Source: Cellulomonas avistercoris (GTDB lineage: Bacteria; Actinomycetota; Actinomycetes; Actinomycetales; Cellulomonadaceae). From it: a DNA stretch of 64,000 bases. The stretch is from positions 150,508 to 214,507 of the forward strand of contig NZ_JACSQV010000006.1 of the NCBI RefSeq assembly GCF_014836445.1. Direction: 5' to 3'. Positions 54,430 to 64,000 of this stretch are shown here, in pieces. The position numbers and the translations under genes are program-made. The first letter of the stretch is position 1. Every line of letters begins with the position of its first letter. The notes under the pieces were generated by a model. The model searched no databases. It was not told where the DNA came from and worked only from the letters and a program-made list of their open reading frames with translations.

Positions 54430-55659
54430 GTGAGCAGGCGAGCGGCGGCAGCGGGCTCGCAGACGTCCCTGCGCGAGGCCAACAAGGCGCTGGTGGTGGG
54501 GACGGTCCAGCGGTACGGCGGTCTGACGCAGGTCGAGCTCGCCGCCGCGACCGGGCTGTCCCAGGCGACGGTGTCGACGATCGTCCGCGAGCTGCTCGCG
54601 GCCGGGCTCGTCGACACCGCCGTCACCACCCGCAGCGGTCGGCGTGCCCAGCTGGTCACGCTGGCACGGCGGGTCGGCCTGGCGGTGGGCGTGCAGGTCG
54701 GGCACCGTCACCTGCGCGTCGCGCTGGGCGACTTCGCCCACGAGGTCGTGGCCGAGCAGGTGCTGCCCCTGCCGTACGAGCACCCGTCGGACACGACGCT
54801 GGACCGGGCGGCGCTGCTGGTCCTCGACCTCCTCGAGCGCATCGGCTCGGACCTCGAGGAGGTCGTGGGCATCGGCGTGGGCGTCCCGGCGCCCGTCGAC
54901 GCCGACACCGGCATGGTGTCGGTGCCCGGGCTGCTGCGCGGCTGGGAGGGTGAGCACCTGGGGCAGGTGCTCACCAAGCGCCTCGGCCGCCCGGTGCACG
55001 TCGACAACGACGCGAACCTCGGGGCGCTCGCCGAGTCCACGCTGGGTGCCGCGCGCGGGTACCGGGACGCCGTGTACGTGCGCGCGTCGTACGGCACGGG
55101 CGCGGGCATCGTCATCAACGGGCAGGTGCACCGCGGGTTCGCCGGGACGGCGGGCGAGATCGGGCACGTGCAGGTCGACCCGACGGGCCACATCTGCCGG
55201 TGCGGGTCGCGCGGGTGCCTCGACACGGTCGTCGGGGCGAGCGCGCTGGTGGAGCCGCTGCGCGCGACCCACGGCTCCCTCGCCCTGCGGGACGTGATCG
55301 CGCGCACGCGCGACGGGGACCCGGGGTTCGCGCGGGTCGTGGCCGACGCGGGCGCGGTGATCGGTGCGGTCGTGGCAGGGCTGGGCACGGCGGTCAACCC
55401 GCAGTGCGTGGTCGTGGGCGGCGAGCTGTCCGAGACGGGCGAGGTGCTGCTGGGCCCGCTGCGCGACGCGGTGCGCCGACGGGTGCTGCTCAACCGGATC
55501 GCACCGCTCGAGGTGGTCCCCGCGGCACTGGGTCAGCGCGCCGAGGTGATGGGCGCGCTCGTGCTCGCGCTGCGGTCGGCCGACGTCGCGGTGCGCGGGG
55601 AGGGTGGCGCGGAGCCCGACGACGACGACGGGCCGGCGGAGCAGGAGGAGGAGGGTTGA
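54430..55659 (+). CDS. ROK-family transcriptional regulator
   Basis: A 409-residue regulator. Residues about 15-75 form a winged helix (ANKALVVGTVQRYGGLTQVE, LAAATGLSQATVSTIVRELL). The rest is a ROK sugar-kinase-like domain: VGIGVGVPAPVDADTGMVSV, VHVDNDANLGALAESTLGAA, YVRASYGTGAGIVINGQVHR, GEIGHVQVDPTGHICRCGSR (zinc motif CxCGxxGC) and CVVVGGELSETGEVLLGPL. Repressors of this type release DNA when a sugar binds. Next to chvE-gguA-gguB it is the probable regulator of this importer. The C-terminus is an acidic tail (EPDDDDGPAEQEEEG). Confidence 0.93.
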   Translation: MSRRAAAAGSQTSLREANKALVVGTVQRYGGLTQVELAAATGLSQATVSTIVRELLAAGLVDTAVTTRSGRRAQLVTLARRVGLAVGVQVGHRHLRVALGDFAHEVVAEQVLPLPYEHPSDTTLDRAALLVLDLLERIGSDLEEVVGIGVGVPAPVDADTGMVSVPGLLRGWEGEHLGQVLTKRLGRPVHVDNDANLGALAESTLGAARGYRDAVYVRASYGTGAGIVINGQVHRGFAGTAGEIGHVQVDPTGHICRCGSRGCLDTVVGASALVEPLRATHGSLALRDVIARTRDGDPGFARVVADAGAVIGAVVAGLGTAVNPQCVVVGGELSETGEVLLGPLRDAVRRRVLLNRIAPLEVVPAALGQRAEVMGALVLALRSADVAVRGEGGAEPDDDDGPAEQEEEG

Positions 55660-55724
55660 CCGGGGGAGGACGGGGGGCTTCACTGCACGTGACACGTGCG
55701 CGACGGGAGCAGGTGGAACGAGGC

Positions 55725-56507
55725 ATGACTGACGCGACACGGGTGCCGTTGCTGTCGATGCGGGGCATCAGCAAGCGGTTCGGCGCGGTCGAGGCGCTCG
55801 CGGGCGTCGACCTCGAGGTGCACCGGCACGAGGTGGTCGCCCTGGTGGGCGACAACGGCGCGGGCAAGTCGACGCTCGCGAAGATGGTCGCGGGCGTCCT
55901 GAGCCCGGACACGGGGCTCGTCGAGATCGACGGCGTCCCCGTGAGCATCCCCTCGCCCGCGGCTGCGCGCGCCTTGGGCGTCGCGACGGTCTTCCAGGAC
56001 CTGGCGCTGTGCGACAACCTCGACGTGACGTCGAACCTGTTCCTCGGCCGCGAGCTGCGCGACGCGCACGGCATGCTCGACGACGAGCGCATGGAGGAGG
56101 AGGCGCGACAGATCCTGCGGGACCTGACGAGCAGGATCCCGTCGGTCCGGGTGCCGTTGTCGGCCCTGTCGAAGGGTCAGCGGCAGTCGGTCGCGATCGC
56201 GCGCACGCTCATCGGCGACCCCCGCATCGTGGTCCTCGACGAGCCGACGGCGTCGTTGTCGGTGGCGCAGACCGCCGAGATCCTCGTGCACATCGAGGGC
56301 CTGCGTGACCTGGGGCTCGCGGTGGTGCTCATCAGCCACAACATGATCGACGTGCGGGCGGTGGCGGACCGCATCGAGGTGCTGCGGCACGGCCGCAACA
56401 ACGGGTCGTTCGACGCGCGGACGACCGCCTACGAGCAGATCATCGGGGCCATCACGGGCGCGGTCCGTGCCGACACCCCGCGGTCGTCGGCGCACGCCGT
56501 CTCCTGA
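55725..56507 (+). CDS. single-domain sugar-type ABC ATPase (FrcA-like), no permease beside it
   Basis: A 260-residue ABC ATPase with only one nucleotide-binding domain. Walker A is VGDNGAGKST (41-50), Q-loop VFQDLALCDNLDVTSNLFLG, signature LSKGQRQSVAIART (instead of LSGGQ), Walker B RIVVLDEPTASLSVAQTAEI and switch histidine in VVLISHNMIDV. It resembles FrcA-type ATPases that serve carbohydrate importers with single-domain ATPases. No cognate permease or binding protein lies next to it. It might serve the GguB-type permease as a second ATPase or a transporter elsewhere. ATG at 55725 with GGAACGAGG before it, 65 bases behind the ROK gene. Confidence 0.88.
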   Translation: MTDATRVPLLSMRGISKRFGAVEALAGVDLEVHRHEVVALVGDNGAGKSTLAKMVAGVLSPDTGLVEIDGVPVSIPSPAAARALGVATVFQDLALCDNLDVTSNLFLGRELRDAHGMLDDERMEEEARQILRDLTSRIPSVRVPLSALSKGQRQSVAIARTLIGDPRIVVLDEPTASLSVAQTAEILVHIEGLRDLGLAVVLISHNMIDVRAVADRIEVLRHGRNNGSFDARTTAYEQIIGAITGAVRADTPRSSAHAVS

Positions 56508-56591
56508 CGGCGGCTGTGCCGTCCGCGCCCTGACGGCGGCGCCGTCGGGCTCGGCGACGGCTGCGTGTCCGCCGGCTGACGGGTGCGCCGT

Positions 56592-56624
56592 CCCAGGCCC
56601 CCGGGGAGGGGGCGGGGGCCTGGG
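56592..56624. terminator. terminator between the ABC ATPase and membrane protein genes
   Basis: A perfect 12-bp stem (CCCAGGCCCCCG and complement) with a 9-base loop, between two converging genes. Confidence 0.8.
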
Positions 56625-56657
56625 CGCGCTTCCACGTCGCGCGCGCGACGTGCGTCC

Positions 56658-57119
56658 TCAGCGGGCCGCGTTGCGCAGGCCGAGGCCCCCGAGGAGGAAC
56701 CCGGTGCCGATGCCGATGAGCGTGAGCGCGACGCCGAACGCGATGACCGACGTGATGAGGGAGGCGCGCAGGAAGGTGCCGGTCGCGACCGCGGGACGCT
56801 GCGGGTCGTCGCGCTCCAGCTCGGCGTAGGTGCGGCCGCCGGTCATCTCGGCGAGGTCGGCGCGGATGGTCTCCGCCTGCGCCCAGGCGGCCCACGGCGT
56901 CACGACGGGCTGGCCCGCGAAGGCGGCGGCGTTCTCGGAGACCGTGATCTCCTCCTGCGCCAGACCCTGGGCGATGCCCGCCCAGGTGCCGACGCCCGCG
57001 AGGGCCATGAGCACGCCGAGCGCGGCCAGGAGCGTGCCGAGCAGGTGGGTGCGGCGCGGGCGAGGCGCTGCGGACGCGGTGCTGGCGCTTGCGGAGACGG
57101 GTGCGACATCGGCGGACAT
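56658..57119 (-). CDS. two-helix membrane protein, paralogue of the gene at 19162-19635
   Basis: A 153-residue protein with the same plan as its paralogue: polar Ala-rich N-terminus, helix LLGTLLAALGVLMALAGVGT, outer loop with EEITVSENAAAFAGQPVV, TPWAAWAQAETIRADLAEMT and GGRTYAELERDDPQRPAVAT, then GTFLRASLITSVIAFGVALT as the second helix. The shared loop residues imply a conserved function, perhaps sensing or binding at the cell surface. Enzymatic annotation as LigA dioxygenase, frequent for such proteins, has no support here. ATG at 57119 with GAAGGGG before it. The leader contains the stem GGCACCGG/CCGGTGCC (57140-57168). Confidence 0.75.
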   Translation of the reverse strand: MSADVAPVSASASTASAAPRPRRTHLLGTLLAALGVLMALAGVGTWAGIAQGLAQEEITVSENAAAFAGQPVVTPWAAWAQAETIRADLAEMTGGRTYAELERDDPQRPAVATGTFLRASLITSVIAFGVALTLIGIGTGFLLGGLGLRNAAR

Positions 57120-57179
57120 GGTTTCCCCTTCGATCGGACGGCACCGGAGCCTCGGCGACACCGGTGCCCTCACGCTGGT

Positions 57180-57240
57180 GGGTGAATTCTCAAGGAGATA
57201 GAAGACGAAACGATTTGTGTGATCTGGGCTCACAGTCGCC
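57180..57240 (-). promoter_or_regulatory. AT-richer promoter region of the 56658-57119 gene
   Basis: About 55 bases are strikingly less GC-rich than the surroundings. On the minus strand they include CTTCTATCT, which may hold the -10 region. A TGTGA/TCACA pair (57218-57222 and 57230-57234) resembles a CRP-type site but has a 7-base instead of a 6-base spacer. Confidence 0.35.
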
Positions 57241-57280
57241 TCCCAGGTGCGACGGCGACGGCCAGTGCTGACCTGCCCGG

Positions 57281-57320
57281 GCACGGCGGTGGCTCCGGCG
57301 TGCAGGAGCCACCGCCGTGC
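57281..57320 (-). terminator. hairpin terminator after the CE1-CBM2 esterase gene
   Basis: A perfect 16-bp stem (GCACGGCGGTGGCTCC and complement) with an 8-base loop, 5 bases behind the esterase stop on the minus strand. Confidence 0.85.
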
Positions 57321-57324
57321 GGGG

Positions 57325-58776
<1,452 letters not shown>

Positions 58777-58873
58777 CACGTGCCCTCCTCGCCCTGCCGG
58801 ACGCGGCGGTGCGCCGGCACTCGTCGACGCGGCGGGAACGTGCGCCGGGCCGTCCCGCCGAGCATGGCGTGCA

Positions 58874-58905
58874 CGGTCCGGGACCGCACGGCACGAAACG
58901 CTTCG
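58874..58905 (-). promoter_or_regulatory. putative operators upstream of the esterase gene
   Basis: CGGTCCGGGACCG (58874-58886) is a perfect palindrome with one central base. CGAAACGCTTCG (58894-58905) has CGAA/TTCG outer arms, the pattern bound by LacI-family xylan regulators in streptomycetes. A link to xylan control is inferred from this and the gene's function. Confidence 0.4.
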
Positions 58906-58961
58906 CAGGTGCCGACCCCCCACGTCGGTGCGGCGGAGGGCAACCCGCCGCACCGCGCGGG

Positions 58962-59828
<867 letters not shown>

Positions 59829-59836
59829 GAGGTCCG

Positions 59837-59842
59837 AGAGTA
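59837..59842 (-). promoter_or_regulatory. -10 box TACTCT of purU
   Basis: TACTCT on the minus strand ends 8 nt before the GTG at 59828; no clear ribosome-binding site. Confidence 0.45.
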
Positions 59843-59876
59843 GTGCGCGGGCGCCGCGGGCTGACACCATGGCGCC

Positions 59877-60368
59877 ATGACCGCCCTCGACATCCGCCCG
59901 GTCACCGTGGACGACGCGGGCGAGCTCCTCACGCTGCGCCGCGCCGCCTTCGTCACCGAGGCGCAGCAGTACGGCGACCCGAACATCCCGCCCCTCACGC
60001 AGACGCTCAAGGAGCTCAAGGCCGATCTGGTCGCCGACGGCGTCATCACGCTCGGCGCGTGGTGGGGCCACCGGCTCGTCGGCTCGATCCGTGTGCTCGT
60101 CGACGGTGGCAAGGCCACCCTCGGACGCTTCGCCGTCGCCCCGGACCTCCAGGGCAAGGGCATCGGCACCGAGCTGCTGTCGGCGATCCTCCCGACGCTG
60201 CCCGACGGCATCGAGGAGGTCTGGGTCTTCACGGGTCGCGACTCGCTGCAGAACATCGCGCTCTACAACAAGGCCGGCTACGAGCACCAGCACGACCAGA
60301 CCGCCGGTGACCTCACGTACGCCTACCTGCGCAAGCTCCTCGGTGAGGGCGAGGCCGTCCAGGCCTGA
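59877..60368 (+). CDS. GNAT-family N-acetyltransferase
   Basis: A 163-residue acetyltransferase. It starts [20 protein letters not shown]. The acetyl-CoA site is [20 protein letters not shown] (motif A, Q-x-x-G-x-G/A variant QGKGIG), followed by [20 protein letters not shown] (motif B). The substrate is not predictable. ATG at 59877 preceded by CACCAT ending 6 nt upstream, in line with a leaderless transcript. It ends 26 bases before a terminator. Homologues of this short type are typically single-domain enzymes acting on small amines or protein N-termini. Confidence 0.88.
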   Translation: MTALDIRPVTVDDAGELLTLRRAAFVTEAQQYGDPNIPPLTQTLKELKADLVADGVITLGAWWGHRLVGSIRVLVDGGKATLGRFAVAPDLQGKGIGTELLSAILPTLPDGIEEVWVFTGRDSLQNIALYNKAGYEHQHDQTAGDLTYAYLRKLLGEGEAVQA

Positions 60369-60394
60369 CGCCGCGACGACCACCTCGGCACGAC

Positions 60395-60430
60395 CTGACG
60401 CCCCGCGACGCAACCTTCGCGGGGCGTCAG
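60395..60430 (+). terminator. hairpin terminator after the GNAT gene
   Basis: A perfect 14-bp stem (CTGACGCCCCGCGA and complement) with an 8-base loop. Confidence 0.8.
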
Positions 60431-60443
60431 GCGTGTAGAGGGT

Positions 60444-61465
60444 GTGAGAACGACGACGTCGCCAGGCGCGACACAGGAGCAGCTCGTGCCCGTGGGTGAG
60501 GTCCCTGCCGTGCCCGTCGGCGAGGACCCCGCCGGGGCCCTGGCGACGGTCATGCCGCCGGGTCGTCGCGACGGTGTCGGGGTGGCTGGGTGTCTCGGCG
60601 GTCGCCGTGGTGCTGACCGCGGGATGGAGGGCCGGCGCCGTCCTGGGTGTCGGACCGGAGCCGCACGTCCCTCCCGCCGGCACCGTCGACGTGCCGCCCG
60701 TCGCGTCACCGGCCGTCACGGTCGCGCCGGTGCCGGAGGCGCGGCCGACCGTCCCCGCGGAGGCCGTCGTCGCCGACGACGGGACGGTGACGGGTGTGCC
60801 CGGCGACCCGTGGGACGGGCCGGAGCGGTACTGGTACGTGCGCACGGAGTCGTCGTCCCTCGCGAACCTCGACGGGGTGCTGACCTCGAACGGGCCGGAG
60901 CGCACGGAGCGCTGGCAGAGCCGGGAGCGCCCGGGGCTCCTGGTGTGGGACGGCGACCTCGACGGCGCGTCGGCGACCGGGCCCGGCGTGGTCCTCGGCA
61001 GGCTGGGTGGTCGCGGGGGTGCGGTACGAGATGCTCGCCGACCCGCGGGTGCTGCCGACGCAGGCCGACGAGCTCACCCGGGTGGTCCGCGCGAGCCTCC
61101 AGCCCGACCGCGGTCAGGGCTCGGACGACGACAGGGTGTTCGAGGCGGCGCGCACCGCGCTGAGCGAGGGCGGGCTGTGGGGGCAGGAGCACCGCGCGGC
61201 GTTCTGGGGCGTCGTCGCCGCGCTCCCCGGCGTCGAGGCGGCCGAGGGGCAGGACGGCGCCGGACGGACGGGCGAGGTGCTCCGGTACACCGACTCGGGC
61301 GGCGTGGTGCACCAGCTCGTCCGTGACCCGGCCACCGGGCTGCTGCTCGAGGAGAGCGGCGGTGACGGCTCCTGGACGCGCTACCTCGAGCAGCGGCCTG
61401 CGCCGGAGGTCCCGCTCGAGCCGACGATCGAGCTCGCCGGCTGCGCGACGTGGGCGACCTGCTGA
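60444..61465 (+). pseudogene. frameshifted membrane-anchored protein, CU044_5270-like
   Basis: One protein appears to be spread over three frames. Frame from 60444 gives a start ending ALATVMPPGRR. Around 60560 the sense continues in the +1 frame: VVATVSGWLGVSAVAVVLTA (membrane helix), then DGPERYWYVRTESSSLANLD and ERPGLLVWDGDLDG. Near 61000-61010 it moves to the third frame: VVAGVRYEMLADPRVLPTQA, DELTRVVRASLQPD, ALSEGGLWGQEHRAAFWGVV and TGEVLRYTDSGGVVHQLVRD. This resembles the CU044_5270 family of anchored proteins that usually follow sigma-factor genes; no sigma gene is next to it. Either a decayed gene or two sequencing errors. Its end overlaps the converging transporter gene by 85 bases. 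Confidence 0.65.
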
Positions 61466-62412
61466 GCGTCGAGCACGTCGTCGTCGCGCGTGCGGCGGTG
61501 GTCCCCGGTCGTCGAGCGTCCGGGGACCACCGTCCCACGGCCGGGCCGCGTACGGCGCAGCAGTGCGCGCGCGGCGGGCTGGCCGACCAGGACCCCCGCG
61601 AGGACCATGAGCACGCCCAGCGCCTGCAGCGGCGTGAGGTGCTCGCCGCCGAGGGCCAGGCCGAGCGCGACGCCCGTGACGGGGTTGAGCAGGCCGACGA
61701 GCCCGACCGCGCTCGCGGGCAGGTGGCGCAGGGCGGTGAACCAGGTGACGTAGGCGAGCGCTGTCGCGACGAGCGAGAGGAACGCCAGACCCAGCCACGC
61801 CCGCCCGTCGAGGGCGGGCGGTGCGCCCTCCGAGGCCAGTGCGACGGGGACGAGCAGCAGGCCGCCGGCGACGAGCTGCCAGGACGTCGTGGTCAGGACG
61901 TCGACGTCGTCCTTCCAGCGCGTCGCCAGGACGAACCCGAGCGAGGACATGAGCATCGCGGTCGTCCCCGCCAGGACGCCGAGGGGGTCGACCGTGACGC
62001 TGCCGGTCAGGAGCATCGCGACCACGCCGGCGAACCCGAGGCCGGCACCCGCGAGCGACGCGGCGCGCGGGCGCTGGCCCAGCAGCGGCCAGGCGACCAG
62101 GGCGAGCGCGAAGGGCGAGACCGCCATGACCGTCGACGCCACCGATGTGGGCAGGCGCTGCGCGGCGACGTACACGAGCACGAAGAACGCGCTCATGTTC
62201 AGCGCACCGAGCACGAGGGACCGCCACCACCAGGCGCCCCGGGGTGCGCGCCGCGCGATGGCGAGCAGCACGAGGCCGGCGGGCAGCGCGCGCAGCACCG
62301 AGCCCCAGAGCGGGTGCGTGGCGGGGAGCGTCTGTGCCGTGACGAAGTAGGCGGCGCCCCACGTGACGGGCGCGACGGCGGCGAGCAGCGACCAGCGCCA
62401 GGTGCTTTCCAT
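61381..62412 (-). CDS. EamA-family (DMT) transporter
   Basis: A 343-residue membrane protein with ten helices in two EamA repeats. The first starts WRWSLLAAVAPVTWGAAYFV and has LVLGALNMSAFFVLVYVAAQ, RLPTSVASTVMAVSPFALAL. The second has GVLAGTTAMLMSSLGFVLAT, AFLSLVATALAYVTWFTALR and LPASAVGLVGLLNPVTGVAL, ending LGVLMVLAGVLVGQPAARAL. A hydrophilic tail of about 65 residues follows, partly from overlap with the frameshifted gene. Family members export metabolites or amino acids; the substrate is unknown. ATG at 62412, TATTTT 7 nt upstream. Divergent from a MarR gene, its likely regulator. Confidence 0.88.
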   Translation of the reverse strand: MESTWRWSLLAAVAPVTWGAAYFVTAQTLPATHPLWGSVLRALPAGLVLLAIARRAPRGAWWWRSLVLGALNMSAFFVLVYVAAQRLPTSVASTVMAVSPFALALVAWPLLGQRPRAASLAGAGLGFAGVVAMLLTGSVTVDPLGVLAGTTAMLMSSLGFVLATRWKDDVDVLTTTSWQLVAGGLLLVPVALASEGAPPALDGRAWLGLAFLSLVATALAYVTWFTALRHLPASAVGLVGLLNPVTGVALGLALGGEHLTPLQALGVLMVLAGVLVGQPAARALLRRTRPGRGTVVPGRSTTGDHRRTRDDDVLDAQQVAHVAQPASSIVGSSGTSGAGRCSR

Positions 62413-62451
62413 GGAAGACAAAATACCTGACGAGGAAGATATATTCCCCGT
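62413..62451. promoter_or_regulatory. divergent leaderless promoters of EamA and MarR genes with direct repeats
   Basis: Only 39 bases separate the start codons. The minus-strand -10 box TATTTT (62425-62420) lies 7 nt before the ATG at 62412. The plus-strand -10 box TATATT (62440-62445) lies 6 nt before the GTG at 62452. GGAAGAC (62413-62419) and GGAAGAT (62434-62440) form a direct repeat 21 bases apart, next to or over the boxes. MarR binding here could block both genes. Confidence 0.6.
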
Positions 62452-62985
62452 GTGCCCACCCCGGACCCGCACCGACCGCCGCCTCCCGACCGGCTCGACC
62501 TCGTCGTCGACGCCTGGCGTCGTGAGCGTCCCGACCTCGACGTCCGCCCGCAGCAGGTCGTCGGGCGCCTGCACCGCGTCGCCAACCACCTCACCGACGA
62601 GCTCGTCGCGGTGTACGCCCGGCACGGCCTGACCGAGGGGGAGTTCGACGTCCTCGCGACGCTGCGCCGCGTCGGTCCGCCGTACGAGCGCTCGCCCGGG
62701 GACCTGGCGGAGCACACGCTGGTGACGAGTGGTGGGATGACGAAGCGGGTCGACCGGCTCGAGCGGGCCGGTCTCGTGACGCGCCGCGTCAGCGACACCG
62801 ACGCCCGCGCGCGCGTCGTCGGCCTCACCGAGCGTGGACGCGAGGTCATCGACGCCGCGTTCACCGACCACATGGCCAACGAGCGGCGCCTGCTCGACGC
62901 GCTCACGCCCGCCGACGCCGACGCCCTCGAGCGGGTCCTGCGGACCTGGCTCGCGTCCTTCGAGACGCCGCCCGCGACCGCCTGA
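62452..62985 (+). CDS. MarR-family transcriptional regulator
   Basis: A 177-residue winged-helix regulator. After a Pro-rich start come RPQQVVGRLHRVANHLTDEL, VAVYARHGLTEGEFDVLATL, the recognition part LAEHTLVTSGGMTKRVDRLE, the wing AGLVTRRVSDTDARARVVGL and TERGREVIDAAFTDHMANER with the C-terminal dimer helix. This is the longer type common in actinobacteria. GTG at 62452. Its promoter is back to back with that of the EamA transporter, so it probably represses both and responds to a compound that the transporter exports. Confidence 0.92.
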   Translation: MPTPDPHRPPPPDRLDLVVDAWRRERPDLDVRPQQVVGRLHRVANHLTDELVAVYARHGLTEGEFDVLATLRRVGPPYERSPGDLAEHTLVTSGGMTKRVDRLERAGLVTRRVSDTDARARVVGLTERGREVIDAAFTDHMANERRLLDALTPADADALERVLRTWLASFETPPATA

Positions 62986-63077
62986 CCCCGCTGCGTCCCG
63001 TCCTCCCGCGCCCCACGCGCCGCGCGGTCACCGGGCGCTGCCGCGGAAAGAGGGCGGGGGCAGGGGGGCGCGGTTGG

Positions 63078-63083
63078 TAAGGT
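63078..63083 (+). promoter_or_regulatory. -10 box TAAGGT of the riboswitch-glyA transcript
   Basis: TAAGGT would start transcription near 63090, at the 5' side of the ZTP aptamer. Confidence 0.5.
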
Positions 63084-63089
63084 GTGCGT

Positions 63090-63245
63090 GTCGCGACTGG
63101 CGCAGCAGGGTGGGTCACCACCGGGGAGCGACGCAGCAGCTGGACCAACGGGTCGGACGCCTGGGCCCTCGGTCACCCCACACCCGACGTGCGTGTGCGG
63201 TGCGCCGGACGCCGCCCGCACAGTTGACTGCGACAGGAGCCCTGC
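63090..63245 (+). promoter_or_regulatory. ZTP riboswitch (pfl motif) upstream of glyA
   Basis: The aptamer (about 63090-63168) reads TCGCGACTGGCGCAGCAG, then GGTGGGTCACCACC and GGGGAGCGACG, a spacer and the signature ACGCCTGGGC (63157-63166), the same elements as in the purH leader. It precedes glyA, a classical ZTP riboswitch target. The remaining leader of about 77 nt to the ATG at 63246 carries GACAGGAG as ribosome-binding site; no clear terminator with a T-tract is seen, so control of translation or a GC-rich terminator is open. Confidence 0.88.
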
Positions 63246-64000
63246 ATGAGCGAGAACGTGCTCGACCAGAACATCTCCGAGCTCGACCCGGAGATCGCGG
63301 CGGTCCTCGACGGTGAGCTGGCCCGCCAGCAGAACACCCTCGAGATGATCGCCTCCGAGAACTTCGTGCCGCGCGCGGTCCTGCAGGCGCAGGGCTCCGT
63401 GCTCACCAACAAGTACGCCGAGGGCTACCCGGGCCGCCGCTACTACGGCGGCTGCGAGCAGGTCGACATCGCGGAGACCATCGCGATCGACCGCGCCAAG
63501 GCCCTGTTCGGCGCCGAGCACGCCAACGTCCAGCCGCACTCGGGCGCCACGGCCAACGCCGCGGTGCTGCACGCGCTCATCAACGCGGGCGACAAGATCC
63601 TCGGCCTCGACCTCGCGCACGGCGGCCACCTCACGCACGGCATGCGGATCAACTTCTCGGGCAAGCTCTACGACGTCGCCGCCTACGGCGTCGACCCGCA
63701 GACGTTCCGCGTCGACTACGACGCCGTCCGCAAGGCCGCGCTCGAGCACCGTCCCGACGTCCTCATCGGTGGCTGGTCCGCCTACCCCCGCCAGCTCGAC
63801 TTCGCGGCGTTCCGCGAGATCGCGGACGAGGTCGGCGCGAAGCTGTGGGTCGACATGGCGCACTTCGCGGGCCTCGTCGCCGCCGGTCTGCACCCCAACC
63901 CGGTGGAGCACGCCGACGTCGTGTCGTCCACGGTGCACAAGACCATCGGCGGCCCCCGCTCGGGCTTCATCCTGAGCAAGGGCGAGTACGCCAAGAAGAT
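63246..64000 (+). CDS. glyA: serine hydroxymethyltransferase, N-terminal part, cut by window end
   Basis: The first 251 residues are visible; a full enzyme has about 420. It converts serine and tetrahydrofolate to glycine and 5,10-methylene-tetrahydrofolate using PLP. Motifs: [120 protein letters not shown] and the PLP lysine in [23 protein letters not shown] at 63246 with GACAGGAG before it. It is controlled by the ZTP riboswitch upstream. Confidence 0.97.
   Translation, partial: MSENVLDQNISELDPEIAAVLDGELARQQNTLEMIASENFVPRAVLQAQGSVLTNKYAEGYPGRRYYGGCEQVDIAETIAIDRAKALFGAEHANVQPHSGATANAAVLHALINAGDKILGLDLAHGGHLTHGMRINFSGKLYDVAAYGVDPQTFRVDYDAVRKAALEHRPDVLIGGWSAYPRQLDFAAFREIADEVGAKLWVDMAHFAGLVAAGLHPNPVEHADVVSSTVHKTIGGPRSGFILSKGEYAKK

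Noticed and set aside
57218..57234. CRP-like site TGTGA-N7-TCACA
   Set aside because: The spacer is 7 instead of 6 bases and no second copy was seen, so it was not called as a CRP/GlxR site, only mentioned in the promoter entry.

Overview
This window looks like chromosomal DNA of a high-GC, Gram-positive actinobacterium, most probably Cellulomonas or a close relative. That assignment is an inference. It rests on the very strong G/C bias at third codon positions, many GTG starts, an acetylxylan-esterase-type enzyme with a cellulose-binding module, a large secreted amylopullulanase, a complete Tad/Flp pilus locus, the actinobacterial order sucC-sucD-perM-purN-purH, and many genes whose start codon lies 6-8 nt behind a TANNNT -10 box (leaderless style). 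I see no rRNA or tRNA genes, insertion sequences, prophage or CRISPR array. No gap between genes exceeds about 300 bases.

Layout. 1-1.4 kb: 5' part of an ABC exporter gene and a DUF192 gene, both on the minus strand. 1.6-15.7 kb: a Tad pilus locus on the plus strand: zinc-ribbon protein, CpaB, a TadZ protein fused to a TadE-like segment, TadE, TadA, TadB, TadC, a NarL-type two-component pair, Flp pilin, an OmpA-like lipoprotein, a TadG-like protein, a large protein with a pilin-like N-terminus, a lipoprotein and a small membrane protein. 15.7-19.6 kb: guaA, a DUF3817 protein, a glycosyltransferase and a small two-helix membrane protein. 19.7-23.7 kb: a PspC/LiaF-type envelope-stress module. 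23.8-28.8 kb: small proteins, PcrA helicase and a uridine-kinase-like P-loop protein whose C-terminus is encoded by a nested palindrome. 29-35.8 kb: sucCD, perM, purN and purH, with a ZTP riboswitch before purH. 35.8-43.7 kb: a ferredoxin-reductase-like flavoprotein, DUF3017, an aquaporin, NADP isocitrate dehydrogenase, a SigE-type sigma factor with its partner, and malate dehydrogenase. 44-50 kb: a bifunctional amylopullulanase behind a MalR-like operator. 50.4-56.5 kb: a ChvE/GguAB-type sugar importer, a ROK regulator and an extra single-domain sugar ABC ATPase. 56.6-64 kb: a paralogue of the two-helix membrane protein, a CE1-CBM2 esterase, purU, a GNAT protein, a frameshifted gene, a divergent EamA/MarR pair, and glyA (cut by the window end) behind a second ZTP riboswitch.

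How it fits together. The locus combines surface appendages (Tad pili with their own sensor pair) with polysaccharide use (amylopullulanase, sugar ABC importer, CBM2 esterase) and central metabolism (TCA steps sucCD, icd, mdh). Purine and one-carbon genes (guaA, purN, purH, purU, glyA) are scattered, and two of them carry ZTP riboswitches. ZTP/ZMP accumulates when 10-formyl-tetrahydrofolate runs short, so these two leaders link purine synthesis with folate supply. The main unusual features are the TadZ-TadE fusion, the pilin-headed 464-residue protein, recurring GGGNCC-nn-GGNCCC and CACCCG-nn-CGGGTG palindromes in front of several genes, the structured leader at 19.0-19.16 kb and the nested palindrome at 28.05-28.13 kb.
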